A DNA stretch of 64,000 nucleotides from Picocystis sp. L7 (Eukaryota; Chlorophyta; Picocystophyceae; Picocystales; Picocystaceae): NCBI GenBank assembly GCA_020975725.1, contig QXJR01000003.1, forward strand, positions 310,001 to 374,000, read 5' to 3'. Positions 12,001 to 21,574 of the stretch are shown here, in pieces (positions within the stretch are counted from its first letter, which is position 1; the number at the start of each line of letters is the position of its first letter). Made by a program: the position numbers and the translations under genes. The notes beneath the pieces are model-generated. The model made no database searches. It was given only the letters and a program-made list of their open reading frames with translations, and was not told the origin of the DNA.

Positions 12001-12630
12001 TTTGAGCAGTGTGAACTTTTAAGGGCTTCTGGGATTCCTCTTATCTGTGTTGCGCTGCGAGACGCAGTTACTCATCTTCCCACTCGCAATTGTTTCCTAG
12101 CCATGGCCCAGGCTACAGGGGGCTGTTACTATCCAATGCATGCCGATGGAAACTTCTCATTTCTGCCTGCCCTTGTAGCAATGTTTGTAGATGAAGGGCT
12201 TGACAAGCGGCTTTTGGAAGAAGAAGTAGCTGACTGTGCGATAACGCAACTGGGTGCCGTTGGCAGCCTCTCCACTGCCGATAGGACGATGCAGTTACTC
12301 AAGATACTTCGCCAGCAACAACGTCCAGTGTTCCGGATGTCAGGCACCCCAGATGATGCTATCATTACTTTTGGCGAGAGGGATGTTAGCAAAGAAGATG
12401 TTGTTCAAGCTATTATAGGCATTGCAAGACTTGCCAGGATTCTAGTGGCAGAGTTCCGTACAACCTTTACGGGTGTTACCCAATGGTTGGAAGCTGTGTA
12501 TGCTCGATCGACCAGCAGAAGCACTGCTGAACTGGACTTCGAAGAAAGGATGGTCTGCAGTGCTAACGACCTTCGCTACTTGGTAGCAAGTCGCGTTGTT
12601 TTCGGAAGCGCAGGGATTCAGGACCGGTGA
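9040..12630 (+). CDS. Large coiled-coil / filamin-repeat / von Willebrand A protein
   Basis: The start chosen is ATG at 9040 (MTAQNGAFAEE), giving 1196 aa in one exon. Residues 15-190 carry at least four spaced short basic motifs of the type R/K-x-Y-x-x-x-L/V-x-x-Q (EAYRLSLEAQQ, DRYRESVSRQ, KQYLQELSRT, RYLTELQKD), like those of microtubule and ciliary proteins such as CSPP1. Residues ~245-560 are coiled coil. A filamin-type immunoglobulin repeat lies near 660-755 (GKYEISVSIG, IPGSPF). A vWA domain starts near 795 with a MIDAS-like DCTASMG, and continues with VGVILYRDHWPEDD, PGGGGDYPEALGEAL and VALVVGDAPPHG. That vWA is closest to the alpha-kinase-associated type, but no kinase domain follows. 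A cytoskeletal or ciliary role is an inference. Confidence 0.75.
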   Translation: MTAQNGAFAEEDSASALRKKRQEAYRLSLEAQQKAQDRRAEVRRGNTEEAQSLWPGDGDEGEVRRQRQDRYRESVSRQARRQGEVMEIPKDRMLPVIDEERKLQATKSGRLVLATDIRRAKQKQYLQELSRTQPRNTRNDDGFYLPPPGPILEDPGEQWAANGKTSKNRRGLDHGWDRKQRYLTELQKDAHAPRRRFGDDKASTKMESFDWGTNSTTGMSFGSPMSRHLTATQGLPEPTTLANIEVYRREDQEAVQEVRRATQSYLRMLRDTLSLMSRAQERGSAGQQDVMVTIAGTSKLLEDTEAEIDGVLKPLQLRVVEAEKLIFEVESKELAVMPQHNLQRRGAREDLGDPFMQQLHGKFGTLISQLEQATEQKQLQVLKDQEHKMTEEFKEWQQRADETLDGLLQEAFDARVIEDKELDLLERSIRDVEDLEAHDIHEQLQEEVNLSLERERTKIQEHFQQDTDPNFSHAVEHAQAKICGEMEHINQTFMITQKKGFSSIVDLAEDLEGLTTSLGALESALDPLMTDLGSHVRIYDAAEDALPGDKFDPSCMTRDSANQFVLGLIAKSHRPRSGRRNAALLATVLGYEIQELTDKTALESRIGMLRLYQDGAQLSCGNMFLESAELAIGGPRLGGLGPPEVLSHPLPKASYAIGSGLENSVAGLPCTFTICTASQDGLPLLHCAASICVEVFREDSGGQEAIAQLPAREKEDGTYMVQSIYESPGKYEISVSIGQIEIPGSPFRHEVHKTFEGVHLFTEGGMKTKAWPHKYYDNELLSRASKYPTVGTVDLQLIVDCTASMGRDLESLVEYSREIIAVVKSSPLCLNLQVGVILYRDHWPEDDSPEALSVLPLTSQYDKVIDFIKDARPGGGGDYPEALGEALALVARSSSWRPFSSRVALVVGDAPPHGFEALSDAEVAKRSELLESLRHGAQAAAKLLETSTSEAVLSQAESDLRAFLHEIDERMSYYDSFPKGDPTGSKWFEQCELLRASGIPLICVALRDAVTHLPTRNCFLAMAQATGGCYYPMHADGNFSFLPALVAMFVDEGLDKRLLEEEVADCAITQLGAVGSLSTADRTMQLLKILRQQQRPVFRMSGTPDDAIITFGERDVSKEDVVQAIIGIARLARILVAEFRTTFTGVTQWLEAVYARSTSRSTAELDFEERMVCSANDLRYLVASRVVFGSAGIQDR

Positions 12631-13214
12631 TTCCTTTTTTACCTGTTTGAGTAAAACCATCCCTCATCTGCACGTTTACTTACACTCGATAGAAAGCAAA
12701 ACTTGGTGTGGAATATACCAAGACCTCCATCAGACGACAAAAGAATATTGGTCGAGCCCGCTTCTGCCAAGTTGTCTTTTGTAGCACGTGTGGACGAAGT
12801 TATCAGAAGGAAAAACTCCCTAACCATCTACATGGGGTAGGTGGACTGGATGTTTATCGTCATCAGGGTGTCGGACTGCTCTGGAGCTCTAAGGCATACT
12901 CGCATTGAGTGAGAGTTTTACCAAGCGTATGCTTGTTAAGATTGCAGGTATTTTCGATAAGGTCCCATTGGAAAGGGACAAACGTTATGGACTACTCAAC
13001 TTCATTGCATCGAACCTGTTCTCGAACGATGGACGATGGACAACGCAGCAGTACTAAGAGCAGCATAGAACATAAATTACAATGGATCTAAGTCAGACCA
13101 CATTGAGCCCCGTACTGGGACCGTGTATTGCCCAGTGCTTTGACAAGCCATTTATCTTCCATTGAGTTCTTTATTACAGTACTCATTTATGATTGCAGTG
13201 TATGTACATCTTGT
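12631..13214. other. Convergent intergenic region
   Basis: This lies between the stops of the vWA gene and the sigma-factor gene. I see only short frames and AT-richer sequence, consistent with two 3' UTRs. Confidence 0.4.
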
Positions 13215-14573
13215 TCAGGGCAACTCGTCCCCGATGCAGCCAAACAAATGCGAATGCGATCTAAGATGCTCTAGCCCAGAGTAAAGGTAGCATCGACAGA
13301 CCTCTGGTCTAATGTCCAGTTCACGTGCTATTGCTTGGAAACGCATACCTTTCCCATCTGTCACCCCAATACCGAAGTGCAATTTAATGATGGCAGACAC
13401 CAAGCTGTGCCCGAGTTGAACGTCCAGCACGTTGCTCAACATTTCGTTCGCTTCTCTGACTTGTGCTAGCTTGAATGCATCTTCCTCATCACTCGCAAGC
13501 ATGCTTAGTAGAGATGCTTCTCCTTCACCTTGAAACGAGACCGAACTGTCCAACGATGCATGGGAATTGCTAGCATTTAGAATGTACTGGACCTTGGCAG
13601 GCTTCAGACCCAGTTCCTGAGCGATCTCTCCCACAGTTGGCTGTCGGTGAAGCTGGATCTCAAGTTCTGCAGCCATGCTTTTGATCCTCGGCATGAGTAG
13701 CCAAAACTCGCTGCTCACTTTCATGACTTTTGATTCCTTTTCAGCGGTTTTTCTCATCTTCATACGAATGCACCAGAATGCAAACGTGGAAAATCGTGTG
13801 CCTTTGGTCGGCTGATACCTATCTGCAGCTAAACAGAGCCCGGAGATCCCAGCCAGGACAATGTCTGCTGGTTCCATATGGAACCCTTCAAAGCGCCTGG
13901 CTATTTTCCTGACCAGCCCAATATTGGACAGGATGAGCTTTCTCCTTGCATTTGCGCCTTCTTTCTCAACGGCTTCCATTTCTTCAACTGCCATGCCCAT
14001 GGTATTTGCAAGCGTGTTCCTGTCCGGCCAGACTCCGTTGTCCTCCTTGAATTTGCTCCTTGCCCTTTCTACTTTCAACCAGGCCTGTATCTTTTCTGCG
14101 AGTTGCACTTCATCTTCTCTGTTCAGCAGAGGGTGATCCATACCAATTTTCCACAAGCCTCTTTCGGGATCTGCAACACCGGGGTCTTCTCCTTGGGCCC
14201 ACGCGTGCAATTGAACGTCTGTGCTCGGTTCGTGCTTGTTCTTCGTGGACTTCCTACTCCTCCATCGCATTTCTCTCGCTTTCTGCATGGCGAGTGCCGG
14301 TCCTGCATGCTCTCGCACCCTTCTGCTATCCCTCTTGGTCACCACGATCACGTTCGCTGCACCATCTCGCTCGCTCGCTTCGTGCTTCCCTTCCTGGTCC
14401 ACGTACGGATCCCTCCAGGCTTCCTCGCGCTCTTCCTCGCGCGGGAGCTCCGTCTGCATCGCCTGTCGCCCCCAGGTGCGTCTGGCACCTCTCACCCTCG
14501 CCTTGGCGTCCCGTTCTGCGCCTTTGATCGCGCGCGTGCACGCGCAGCACGCGCGCATGGACGTTCCTTCCAT
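13215..14573 (-). CDS. Sigma-70-type plastid RNA polymerase factor, divergent
   Basis: 452 aa in one exon, starting at MEGTSMRACC. The first ~100 residues are basic and Ser/Arg-rich, and probably contain a plastid transit peptide. Region 1.2/2.1 begins near 145 (HPLLNREDEVQLAEKI). Region 2 is clear near 220-290 (LILSNIGLVRKIARRF, DIVLAGISGLCLAADRY, RFSTFAFWCIRMKMRKT). Region 3 follows (PTVGEIAQELGL), and a weak region 4 helix-turn-helix ends the protein (FQAIARELDIRPEVCRCYL). Such proteins direct the bacterial-type plastid polymerase to promoters. The usual aromatic core of regions 2.3-2.4 (YATWWIRQ-like) is altered, and region 4 is poorly conserved, so its promoter specificity may be unusual. 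Confidence 0.85.
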   Translation of the reverse strand: MEGTSMRACCACTRAIKGAERDAKARVRGARRTWGRQAMQTELPREEEREEAWRDPYVDQEGKHEASERDGAANVIVVTKRDSRRVREHAGPALAMQKAREMRWRSRKSTKNKHEPSTDVQLHAWAQGEDPGVADPERGLWKIGMDHPLLNREDEVQLAEKIQAWLKVERARSKFKEDNGVWPDRNTLANTMGMAVEEMEAVEKEGANARRKLILSNIGLVRKIARRFEGFHMEPADIVLAGISGLCLAADRYQPTKGTRFSTFAFWCIRMKMRKTAEKESKVMKVSSEFWLLMPRIKSMAAELEIQLHRQPTVGEIAQELGLKPAKVQYILNASNSHASLDSSVSFQGEGEASLLSMLASDEEDAFKLAQVREANEMLSNVLDVQLGHSLVSAIIKLHFGIGVTDGKGMRFQAIARELDIRPEVCRCYLYSGLEHLRSHSHLFGCIGDELP

Positions 14574-15446
14574 CGTCGGTTTGGTTCGCTCTCCTGGGGG
14601 AGAGATCTCCTTTCTTGGGAGAAAGATCCCCGATCAGACCGGTGCTGGAGAAGGACCTCGAAGGACCCACGTGGATTCGAAAAAGTGCACCTGAGTTGGG
14701 AACGGGTGTCGCAGAGGATCCGACGGTTGGCGGAGGGGAAAAGGGCGAAGAGGGAAAGGCGCGCATCCAAGCACGGATACGAAGAACGAAACAGGCGAGG
14801 AAGAGGGACACGACATGTGCAATTCCCCGGGGAATCGTCCATGGATGGCCGTGAAGACATGCACATGCACCACCGATGCCTCGTCGAGGGATGCAAGGGA
14901 CTCGGTGCTATTCTCTCTTTCTCCAGCCGGTTCCGAAGCGATGGAGATGAACGCATCGAACGGTCCAACAGCAATCGAAGCCAGTGATCGAGGGAAAGGA
15001 AACGGAAACCGTCTCGCGATGGAGAGAGGAAGGGATCCTACGTGCAACGGCATCGATGGCGTCGCCGGGTCCATCGATCATGTAGGCTCGATCAGCGTCA
15101 CCGTCGGATCCTTCCAGCGATGGAATCGGTTGCCAACAGCACCACTGCGACTCAAACAAGAGTGACGTCACCAGAAATGGCTGACCTGTCCACTCCCCAT
15201 GCTTGACTGGACATTTCAACCTGCCCCATCTCCATGAGCTAACAAGGAGGCGAAAACCCAGCAAATCTCCCTCTCGTTCAAACAAGGCAAGCCCGACTCT
15301 TGATCTCTGCCATCGTCAGCCTGTGATGATTTCCTTGCTGGCGGCCATGCCAGGTTTCTCCAGCCAAGTCCGCGTCCCAGGTCTCGAGATCCGAGTCGGT
15401 CCCGAAAGGACGGTACGGGAAGCTTCTGAACCGGGCGAATCCCAGC
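14574..15446. other. Intergenic region upstream of the sigma factor and profilin-like gene
   Basis: Many overlapping GC-rich frames appear on both strands with no domain. It is read as a divergent promoter region and 5' UTRs. An upstream exon of the profilin-like gene could hide here. Confidence 0.3.
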
Positions 15447-16070
15447 TTGAACCCGGACTCGATCCGGTTCGAGCCCCGACTGCGGATCCACGCCGTCGAC
15501 CTCCTGCCGTTGCTGGTGAACCCGAGCTTGTTAACTCCTCGAAGGTGTTGGCTCCCTCGTGTAAACCCTACACCATTTCCTCGACATTTGGCGCGTGCAA
15601 CGGCCCTTGCCGCGGGATCCGCACCGCATCCGCAGCAAGTGCTGGAGGAAGCGTGCTTGCCAGTGCGTGACCTGATGGAAGAAGCGATGCAGGAGGCCTT
15701 GAAGGGATGCAGGGAATGGGCTCTGGTGGACGAGGCGGGCGAGGTGCGGTGTGGAAACCTCCACGCCAGTCGACAGGAGCTCAAGGATGCTCACGAAGCC
15801 TTTTCTTCGCGGGAGAAAGCGATCGCCAAAGGGCTGATGCTTGGCACGATGCGTTATGAGGTGCATAGACACCACCCACCGCTCATTTATGGCCGGGAGC
15901 ACCGCAACGTACCCGAGCAAAGTGACGGATTCGCGTTGGTTAGGATAAAGGAGAGAGGGACCGGGAAGAAAGTCTGCGCCATGGTCGTCTACCCCATGCC
16001 AATTCTCTCCGCCTACATCGTGCCTCGATTGGTTGACGTATGCAAGCAGCACGTGGGAGAAGTTCAATGA
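15447..16070 (+). CDS. Profilin-like small protein (N-terminus uncertain)
   Basis: The C-terminal ~135 residues look like a single compact domain: LMEEAMQEALKGCREWALVDEAG, then YEVHRHHPPLIYGRE, GFALVRIKE, GKKVCAMVVYPM and VPRLVDVCKQHVGE. The order (N-terminal helix, W-x-x-V strand, late Gly-Lys-Lys strand, final amphipathic helix) recalls profilins, which bind actin monomers. The actin- and polyproline-binding residues cannot be confirmed by eye. The first ~70 residues are Pro/Arg-rich and may be a presequence or mistranslated intron. An acceptor-like site (CCGCAG) precedes the codons for QVLEEA, so a separate first exon is possible. The length without that leader fits profilin. Confidence 0.45.
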   Translation: MNPDSIRFEPRLRIHAVDLLPLLVNPSLLTPRRCWLPRVNPTPFPRHLARATALAAGSAPHPQQVLEEACLPVRDLMEEAMQEALKGCREWALVDEAGEVRCGNLHASRQELKDAHEAFSSREKAIAKGLMLGTMRYEVHRHHPPLIYGREHRNVPEQSDGFALVRIKERGTGKKVCAMVVYPMPILSAYIVPRLVDVCKQHVGEVQ

Positions 16071-16369
16071 CGGAAACCGCGGGTTCCTTGCAACGGCACT
16101 CTTCCTTCCGGGAAACAGGTGGCCTGGGACAGCGAAGGTTCATTGTCAATAATTGCTGCTCGAGGTCCACAAGGTGAAAGAAGAGCCAGAGTCCCCGGAC
16201 TTCTGCAGATTGGGATAAGACACAAGAAGTTTTTGCGTAGTCCCATCTAGCAAGATGAGTACATCGTATTAACATGCTTTGCACGCAACTGTAGCAGGCA
16301 CTGAAGCTCGTGTTGAGGCTGATGATGCCCAAGATCTGCCTGGGATTATGACATCCAATTTTCATCGTA

Positions 16370-17808
16370 TCAAGTGTGATGAAGGCCGTATCGAGGGCTG
16401 CCGAGGTGGCCTGGCCCAAAGCTCCCAGTAAGGCTGTGAGCCATGTAGGAAGAACTGATGGCTGGTGACTTACTGTAGCTTGCAATGTTCATTGTAGGCT
16501 TGACCGTGTACGGCGAGAACATAGGAACTGCCTCCGTGTGTTCAACATGCTCTTCTGCCTGCTCACCGGCTGGTAGTGCTGCCTCTTCTTCGCTTTCCAG
16601 TGCCAAGTACTTCTCCATCTCCTCTAGTGCAGCTTTGTCATCTCCCTTTCCATACACGAGCATCCCAACCACGAGGACCACAAAACCCAGGAGTTGAATG
16701 GTGGAGTATTTATCAATTGGTTCTCCCACCCCTGTGCCTGAATAGTACAATACAACATCAACACCCCAAACTGCCAATGTCCTCATTGTTTCCAGAAGCG
16801 TACGGAAAACGGCGCCCAGGTGGTCTGTCACTGACATCCCGGCAAAGTTGTACATCATTAGTGCAAACATGTCGCCAATAATGATGGTGGACAGCGCTGG
16901 AGTTTTCCATATCATCATCAGCGTATCCAAAGTGTTTTCTTGTCGACCCCCAATGTCATAACCGGGAATAAAATAAACAGCAGGGAGCATGATGAACACC
17001 ATCATCATGGTGCCAAATAGGCCTTCGTACCCGACAATTTTCAACGGTTCGATGTTCAAGTCTGCCATGAAATAGTCCTCGAACGTAAGCTGAGCCGCTT
17101 GTACCGCTTGAGACAAGATGATTAGCCCCATACCCAAAAGCATGAGGCCGGACGTTTCTCCATGGACAGGGGCAGCTTTACTCTCCTTTCCAGACTGAAG
17201 TTCGGCGGATAGCAAGCTTGACACACCAACCAGAACAATTCCGCACACACTGCAGCATATTCCTGCAAAATGGAGGCTGTTGAGCTGTCGCTTGAGGAAG
17301 ACAATGGCGAAAAGAGCTGCGAATACAAGTTCTGCTCCACGCATCATCTGGTAAACTGACACAGTTGTGTACAAGAGCCCGATGTTCATGAGAACTGTTG
17401 CTATCAGGTCTGCCAATGTGGGAAAAAGCAGCAGCAGGACCCTCCACCTGCTTTTCGGTTGGTGCATGGGATCGTCTTGCACGAGCAAAGGCCGACTTTC
17501 CGCCTCGAGAGCCTTCCGTTTACGTTTCTCGGCCTTGTGCATGGGTAAACAGAACGTCATCCCGATGAACATGACGGTGGTCATCGCCCACGGTTTGCGA
17601 AAGTAGTGCTTTCCAGATTTCCCACCCGTTGCGATGCCTTGTCCTTTGATTTGATACACCACTTTGGCCTGCGTCGATCGTTGGTTCGGTCAGTTCCTCT
17701 TCCTACTCCTGCCCTTGCGCCTGCTTTCCTGCCACGTACACACATGGACGTGATGGTTCCGAAGAACACCAGTCCCACCACGCTCGCTTGCTTCCCGAGC
17801 GAGAGCAT
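16370..17808 (-). CDS. SLC35F6/TANGO9-type membrane transporter of the drug/metabolite transporter clan
   Basis: Exons are 17808-17740 and 17668-16370, with a 71-nt intron, giving 455 aa. Exon 1 encodes the first membrane segment (MLSLGKQASVVGLVFFGTIT), and exon 2 resumes at AKVVYQIKGQG. Family blocks follow: KPWAMTTVMFIGMTFCLP, NIGLLYTTVSVYQMMRGAE, FEDYFMADLNIEPLKIVGYEG and NFAGMSVTDHLGAVFRTLLETMRTL. There are about ten hydrophobic segments and an acidic cytosolic C-terminal tail. The animal SLC35F6 protein is reported from lysosomal and mitochondrial membranes. The substrate is unknown. The long Gly/Ser-rich C-terminal tail is not part of the conserved core. Confidence 0.85.
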
Positions 17809-18892
17809 CGTGCCTTCTACCAATCGAAGGTCACGCGCTTTTCGTCCTGGTGAATTGCACGTGCTCCGAAAAGGGAGACTGCACCCCCGCTTGTGACGGG
17901 CCAAACGGACCCCCTTCGACACGTGCTTCAGCCTGCCCCCGAGCCAGGTGCACTTCGTGGCAGATGCACCCTCGGCGCGTCCAACGGCACGTGTGGGGTT
18001 GTCCCCGAGGAGACAACGAAAAGGAACCGTCGAGAACGATTCCATGCATCGCCTAGGCGAACGAGGAGACCGCGTGGATGGGACGAACATTGGTGGAAGG
18101 AAGGGAGGATTCGAAGTTGACCGACCGTGGCGTTTGGCCATGAACCTTGGATGTTGCGCTCGCTTGTGTGGTGGTGGAACATGAATGTACAGACACAACT
18201 CTCTCCATGGTACTGCCAAGGCTGCAGGTGGTTCCTTTTGCAATCGCAAAGGATTCGCCTCGAATGTGTGCGGTGACCTCACGTGGCACGCGCACTTCCA
18301 AACAAAGGGTGGTTCTATTCGTCGCTTTTGCAAGTGGCATGTTGCGTTCCTATTGCATGATTGCTTTTGCACTTCGGCATGGGCAAGCCAGAGCGCTTTC
18401 CGAGGTGGGGAGCCATCTTCTAGATTGCGCCAACCTTGGTGGTCGACTCGCACGTGAATGTTGCTGCTTGGTCCTTGTCGTTTCCTCCAGGTCAACCGAC
18501 GGGTGGAGTTCCCGCCACATAGGGTGCATCTGCTACAAGGTGCATCTGATGGTGCAGGGACCGAGACACAGCCCCCCCAGGACCCTGAGGGGGCTATTTT
18601 TCACTCCCTACCCGTCCTGCCCCAACTTTCCTTCAGCCCCATTGGCGGCGCCCCAAGGGAGGGGAAATCGACTCCCTTCTGTTTTGAAAGGGTCGGAAAG
18701 GAGGATCCAATCGGGATCGAGACCGGACCCCGGACCGATGGGATCCGAAGAAACCCCAAGAGGGGGGGCTCGATCCCTCCCGTTTCGCGGAGACCGTGTC
18801 TCGAAAGGAAAAGGACCGTGTATGGACCGCGTATGGACCGTGTATGGATCGGTCCTCGAAAGGTCGAAGGGAGGTGGGACCACAACCGACGA
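17809..18892. other. Divergent promoter region between the SLC35F6-like gene and RRS1
   Basis: About 1.1 kb with no supported gene. The RRS1 reading frame happens to stay open through part of it, but the translation there is low-complexity. It contains an 11-bp tandem repeat close to the RRS1 start, listed separately. Confidence 0.4.
18813..18850 (+). repeat. 11-bp tandem repeat upstream of RRS1
   Basis: Three copies plus a partial fourth of GGACCGYGTAT (Y = T, C, T in order), starting 80 bp before the RRS1 start codon. It could be a promoter element or 5' UTR repeat. Confidence 0.7.
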
Positions 18893-19894
18893 ATGGCGGC
18901 GGTGGCGATGGCGAAGGACGCGCCACAGGCAGCTGCCATGCGTCCTTCCCGCGAACAGCTGGGACTGAAGGTAGAAGAGGACGAGACGTTGCTGTCCCCT
19001 GCGCTGGAAGTGGACGCAGGACACCTGTGTGCGTTCGATCCCAGTCCCGAAGACTTCGAACGCAAGGCGGCGAAGGATGCCGAAGCTGCGACCCTCGAAG
19101 TGGGACAAGCGCTCGTCCAAGCCGTCATCAAGGCCGTCTTCGCACTGCCCGCTTCGCGTGCAGAGGACGGTGGTAGGATGGTGGAACTCCCGGTCCCGCT
19201 GACGCAGCTGCCGAGAGCCAAACCTCCTCCGAAACCGAGGGAGAAGACGAGGTGGGAGAAATTCGCCGAAGCCAAAGGCATCCAGAAACGAAAGAGGAGC
19301 AAGTACGAGTACGACGAAAACGTCGGAGAGATGAGGAGGAGATACGGATACAAACGCCTCAACGACATCAACGATGTCCCGATCATCGACGCCGGACCCG
19401 ACGACGTGGTGGGCGAGGACCCCTTCAGCAGCAAAATGAAAGAGAAGAAGGCCAAGGTCCAGTCCAACCAAGAGAGACGCGTGAGTAACCTCAAGAAGAA
19501 TCTCAAGTCTGGTGGTGAGCTCCCTCCAACACTGAAACTCAACACCTCAAGGCCGGGAGAGAAGAAGATGTACGAGAAACTGGACGTGGAATTGACCAAT
19601 GATGTAGCACGTTTCAGCACGGGGAGTATGGGAAAGTTCGACAAGAAATTGGAAGGGGAGAAAGAAGGGAAACCAAAAGGGAAACGCAGACACTTTGATC
19701 CAATTGTGAACAAGCAGGAGAAGGAGAAAAGTTCCAAGCTTGTGAATAAGTTGCTGGCCCAACATGCGGATGATATACTGGACGAGAGGAAGGCTGCCAG
19801 TATGGAACAGGTGAGGCAAGAGAAAGCTGCATCTTTGAAAGGAAAAGATCAGCCCCTGAAAGGCAAGAAAGGTGGAAGAAAACGATCAAAATAA
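18893..19894 (+). CDS. RRS1: RRS1 ribosome biogenesis factor
   Basis: 333 aa from ATG at 18893 (MAAVAMAKDAPQAAAM). RRS1 works in the nucleolus on 60S assembly with RPF2, bringing in the 5S RNP. Visible family blocks are the N-terminal FDPSPEDFERKAAKDA, the middle LPVPLTQLPRAKPPPKPREK followed by TRWEKFAEAKGIQKRKRSK, and the YGYKRLNDIND segment. A long Lys-rich C-terminal tail ends GGRKRSK. The frame is open 435 nt further upstream, but that part is not family-like, so I chose the internal ATG. The stop codon overlaps an AATAAA poly(A) signal. The cyclin H gene converges, with only 64 nt between stops. Confidence 0.9.
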   Translation: MAAVAMAKDAPQAAAMRPSREQLGLKVEEDETLLSPALEVDAGHLCAFDPSPEDFERKAAKDAEAATLEVGQALVQAVIKAVFALPASRAEDGGRMVELPVPLTQLPRAKPPPKPREKTRWEKFAEAKGIQKRKRSKYEYDENVGEMRRRYGYKRLNDINDVPIIDAGPDDVVGEDPFSSKMKEKKAKVQSNQERRVSNLKKNLKSGGELPPTLKLNTSRPGEKKMYEKLDVELTNDVARFSTGSMGKFDKKLEGEKEGKPKGKRRHFDPIVNKQEKEKSSKLVNKLLAQHADDILDERKAASMEQVRQEKAASLKGKDQPLKGKKGGRKRSK

Positions 19895-19895
19895 A
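19890..19895 (+). other. AATAAA overlapping the RRS1 stop codon
   Basis: The TAA stop at 19892-19894 lies inside an AATAAA hexamer. If used, the 3' UTR would be extremely short. The 64-nt spacing to the convergent cyclin H stop fits such compaction. Confidence 0.4.
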
Positions 19896-19958
19896 GAATG
19901 CAGAGCAAGCGCGCAAGAGTTCAACGTTTGCCTTTATTGCTAGTCAAAGTAAATCTGC

Positions 19959-21220
19959 TCAATCCATGCTACTTCTCCTACGCTTGCCTTCTGTGCTCTC
20001 GCCAGCTTGTTGCTCCATCGAGCTTCTGGCATTATTATCCTGTGTGCGTTCCATATGCTTCTTCCGCTTCCGCTCAGCCTTCTGCTGCTCTTCCTCTCGT
20101 TTCATTTTTTTGTACACTTCGCTCGTCTTGTCGAACAGTGGATTCCTACAGCGCTTCAGTTTTAAATCAATCTTTCTCAGACGATCTTCGGATGGGACCT
20201 TTGCATCCGAAGACAGTTTTTGGATGTGAGTGAGATGGGCATCAACGTCAGCGGCGCTTCCCCCCGCGTGTTTGCATGTCTTCTCAATGAAGTCCACAGC
20301 ATCAAGACCTTCTCTCTCAAGTGCCACCTTCATCATGGCAAGTGCACATTGTGAGGGTGGATACAGAAACACAGCATCCGAAAGGAGCAATCTATCAGCA
20401 AGTTGGTATGCCTCAGTCTTCATTTTAGAAGACAACTGCCCTGACTTCTCTGAGCCATACGATTGTTCCTGAAGCCAGTCTCCAAGGAAAAGGCAGAACC
20501 CTTCCAATGAACGGTACGGGTTAAAGACAATGAGCTGAAAATCTAGGTCCTGAATGATTTGTGTCTCAAATTTCAGTATGGCCTTTTCCAGTGAAGGTTC
20601 CCCGACAACCTCTGCTATCCTCTCCGCGGAGATGTAGGACTCCTCCGTCTTTCCTGCCAAGTAAAGCGAGGTCAGCATAACCAAGCGTGGGCTGTGATCC
20701 ATCACACTGTATTTCAAGTACATGCGTTTGATGTAGGCAATGCTGGTGGCCTGCACCTTCCTTGGCAGGCCCAATTTCCTGCACAGCTCTTGACACTTTC
20801 CTTGGTAGAAGAGTTGCAGTGCACTTTCTTCTTCGAGCGTCATCAGCTGGGTTTGTTCCACATCGGATTTAGAATACTGCAACATCAAGGAACGTGGTCA
20901 GTGCATCAAATCCCAGGCGAGACTCCTCTTCCAGAGTCTTTGATCGACACCTTATCCTACGTCCTTTTTTCCCTCACCTTGCGGATGGATTCTACGCTCC
21001 TCTGGTTGGCTTCTTGTCTCCTGCACCGCTTCGGAAGGAAGCGCATCGCGAAACGCGCAAGACACCGCCCAGTCCGTCCGTTTCGTCGTCGGTTCGCGTC
21101 AGTCTTCCTGCGTCGCACGTGGCGCTCCACCTGCGCACCCACGTCCTATACGCTCACCAGCTGCTCTTCATCCATCATCCATCGCGTGCGCTGCGTGGAG
21201 TTGCGGAACAGCATCGCCAT
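19959..21220 (-). CDS. CCNH: Cyclin H (CDK-activating kinase / TFIIH subunit), three exons
   Basis: Exons inferred at 21220-21158, 21028-20978 and 20876-19959, with introns of 129 and 101 nt, giving 343 aa. Exon 1 encodes the N-terminal segment FRNSTQRTRWMMDEEQL, which aligns with the SSQKRHWTFSSEEQL region of animal cyclin H. Exon 2 gives RCRRQEANQ at the same spacing as the animal sequence. Exon 3 holds both cyclin folds (KRMYLKYSVMDHSPRLVML, LAGKTEESYISAERI, FQLIVFNPYRSLEGF) and a Lys-rich tail. The exon 2 acceptor is a less common AAG, chosen because the CAG seven bases further on breaks the frame. Cyclin H activates CDK7/CDKD in transcription and the cell cycle. Confidence 0.88.
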
Positions 21221-21574
21221 CTCCAGCGGTGCGCAAGGATCAGGACGTGAGATCGCCACTCGGTTCGTAAATCAGGATCGACAGGTTCAAGGGAGAAAGG
21301 ACCATGCTGTGGAAAGGAAGGGCAAAGCAACTTTTATTCCAAATGCCGCACATGGGGCGGACGTACAAAACTGGGGGAAGGAAAGGCCAGACAGGAAGGA
21401 TTGCCACAAAGATCACAAGGATGGCCCAACTGCCGCTTCCACGGTATGCCCTCAAACTGCAAGAGTACGCTGAGGCAAAAATGGTAGCTACGCACAAAGA
21501 TTCACGCATGCATGGGATTCGCCTTATCCGAGGTGCTCCCAATAGCACAAAAAAACTCACTCAAATATACCTAC
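21221..21574. other. Cyclin H promoter / SPINDLY 3' flank
   Basis: 354 bp between two minus-strand genes. No coding signal is seen. It should contain the SPINDLY 3' UTR and the cyclin H promoter. Confidence 0.4.

Noticed and set aside
15440-15490. A tRNA gene suggested by a GGTTCGAGCCCC-like B box
   Set aside because: No matching A box, acceptor stem or cloverleaf could be drawn around it.
18458-18892. A 145-residue upstream extension of RRS1
   Set aside because: In frame, but Pro/Gly/Arg-rich and unlike the RRS1 N-terminus. The internal ATG fits the family.
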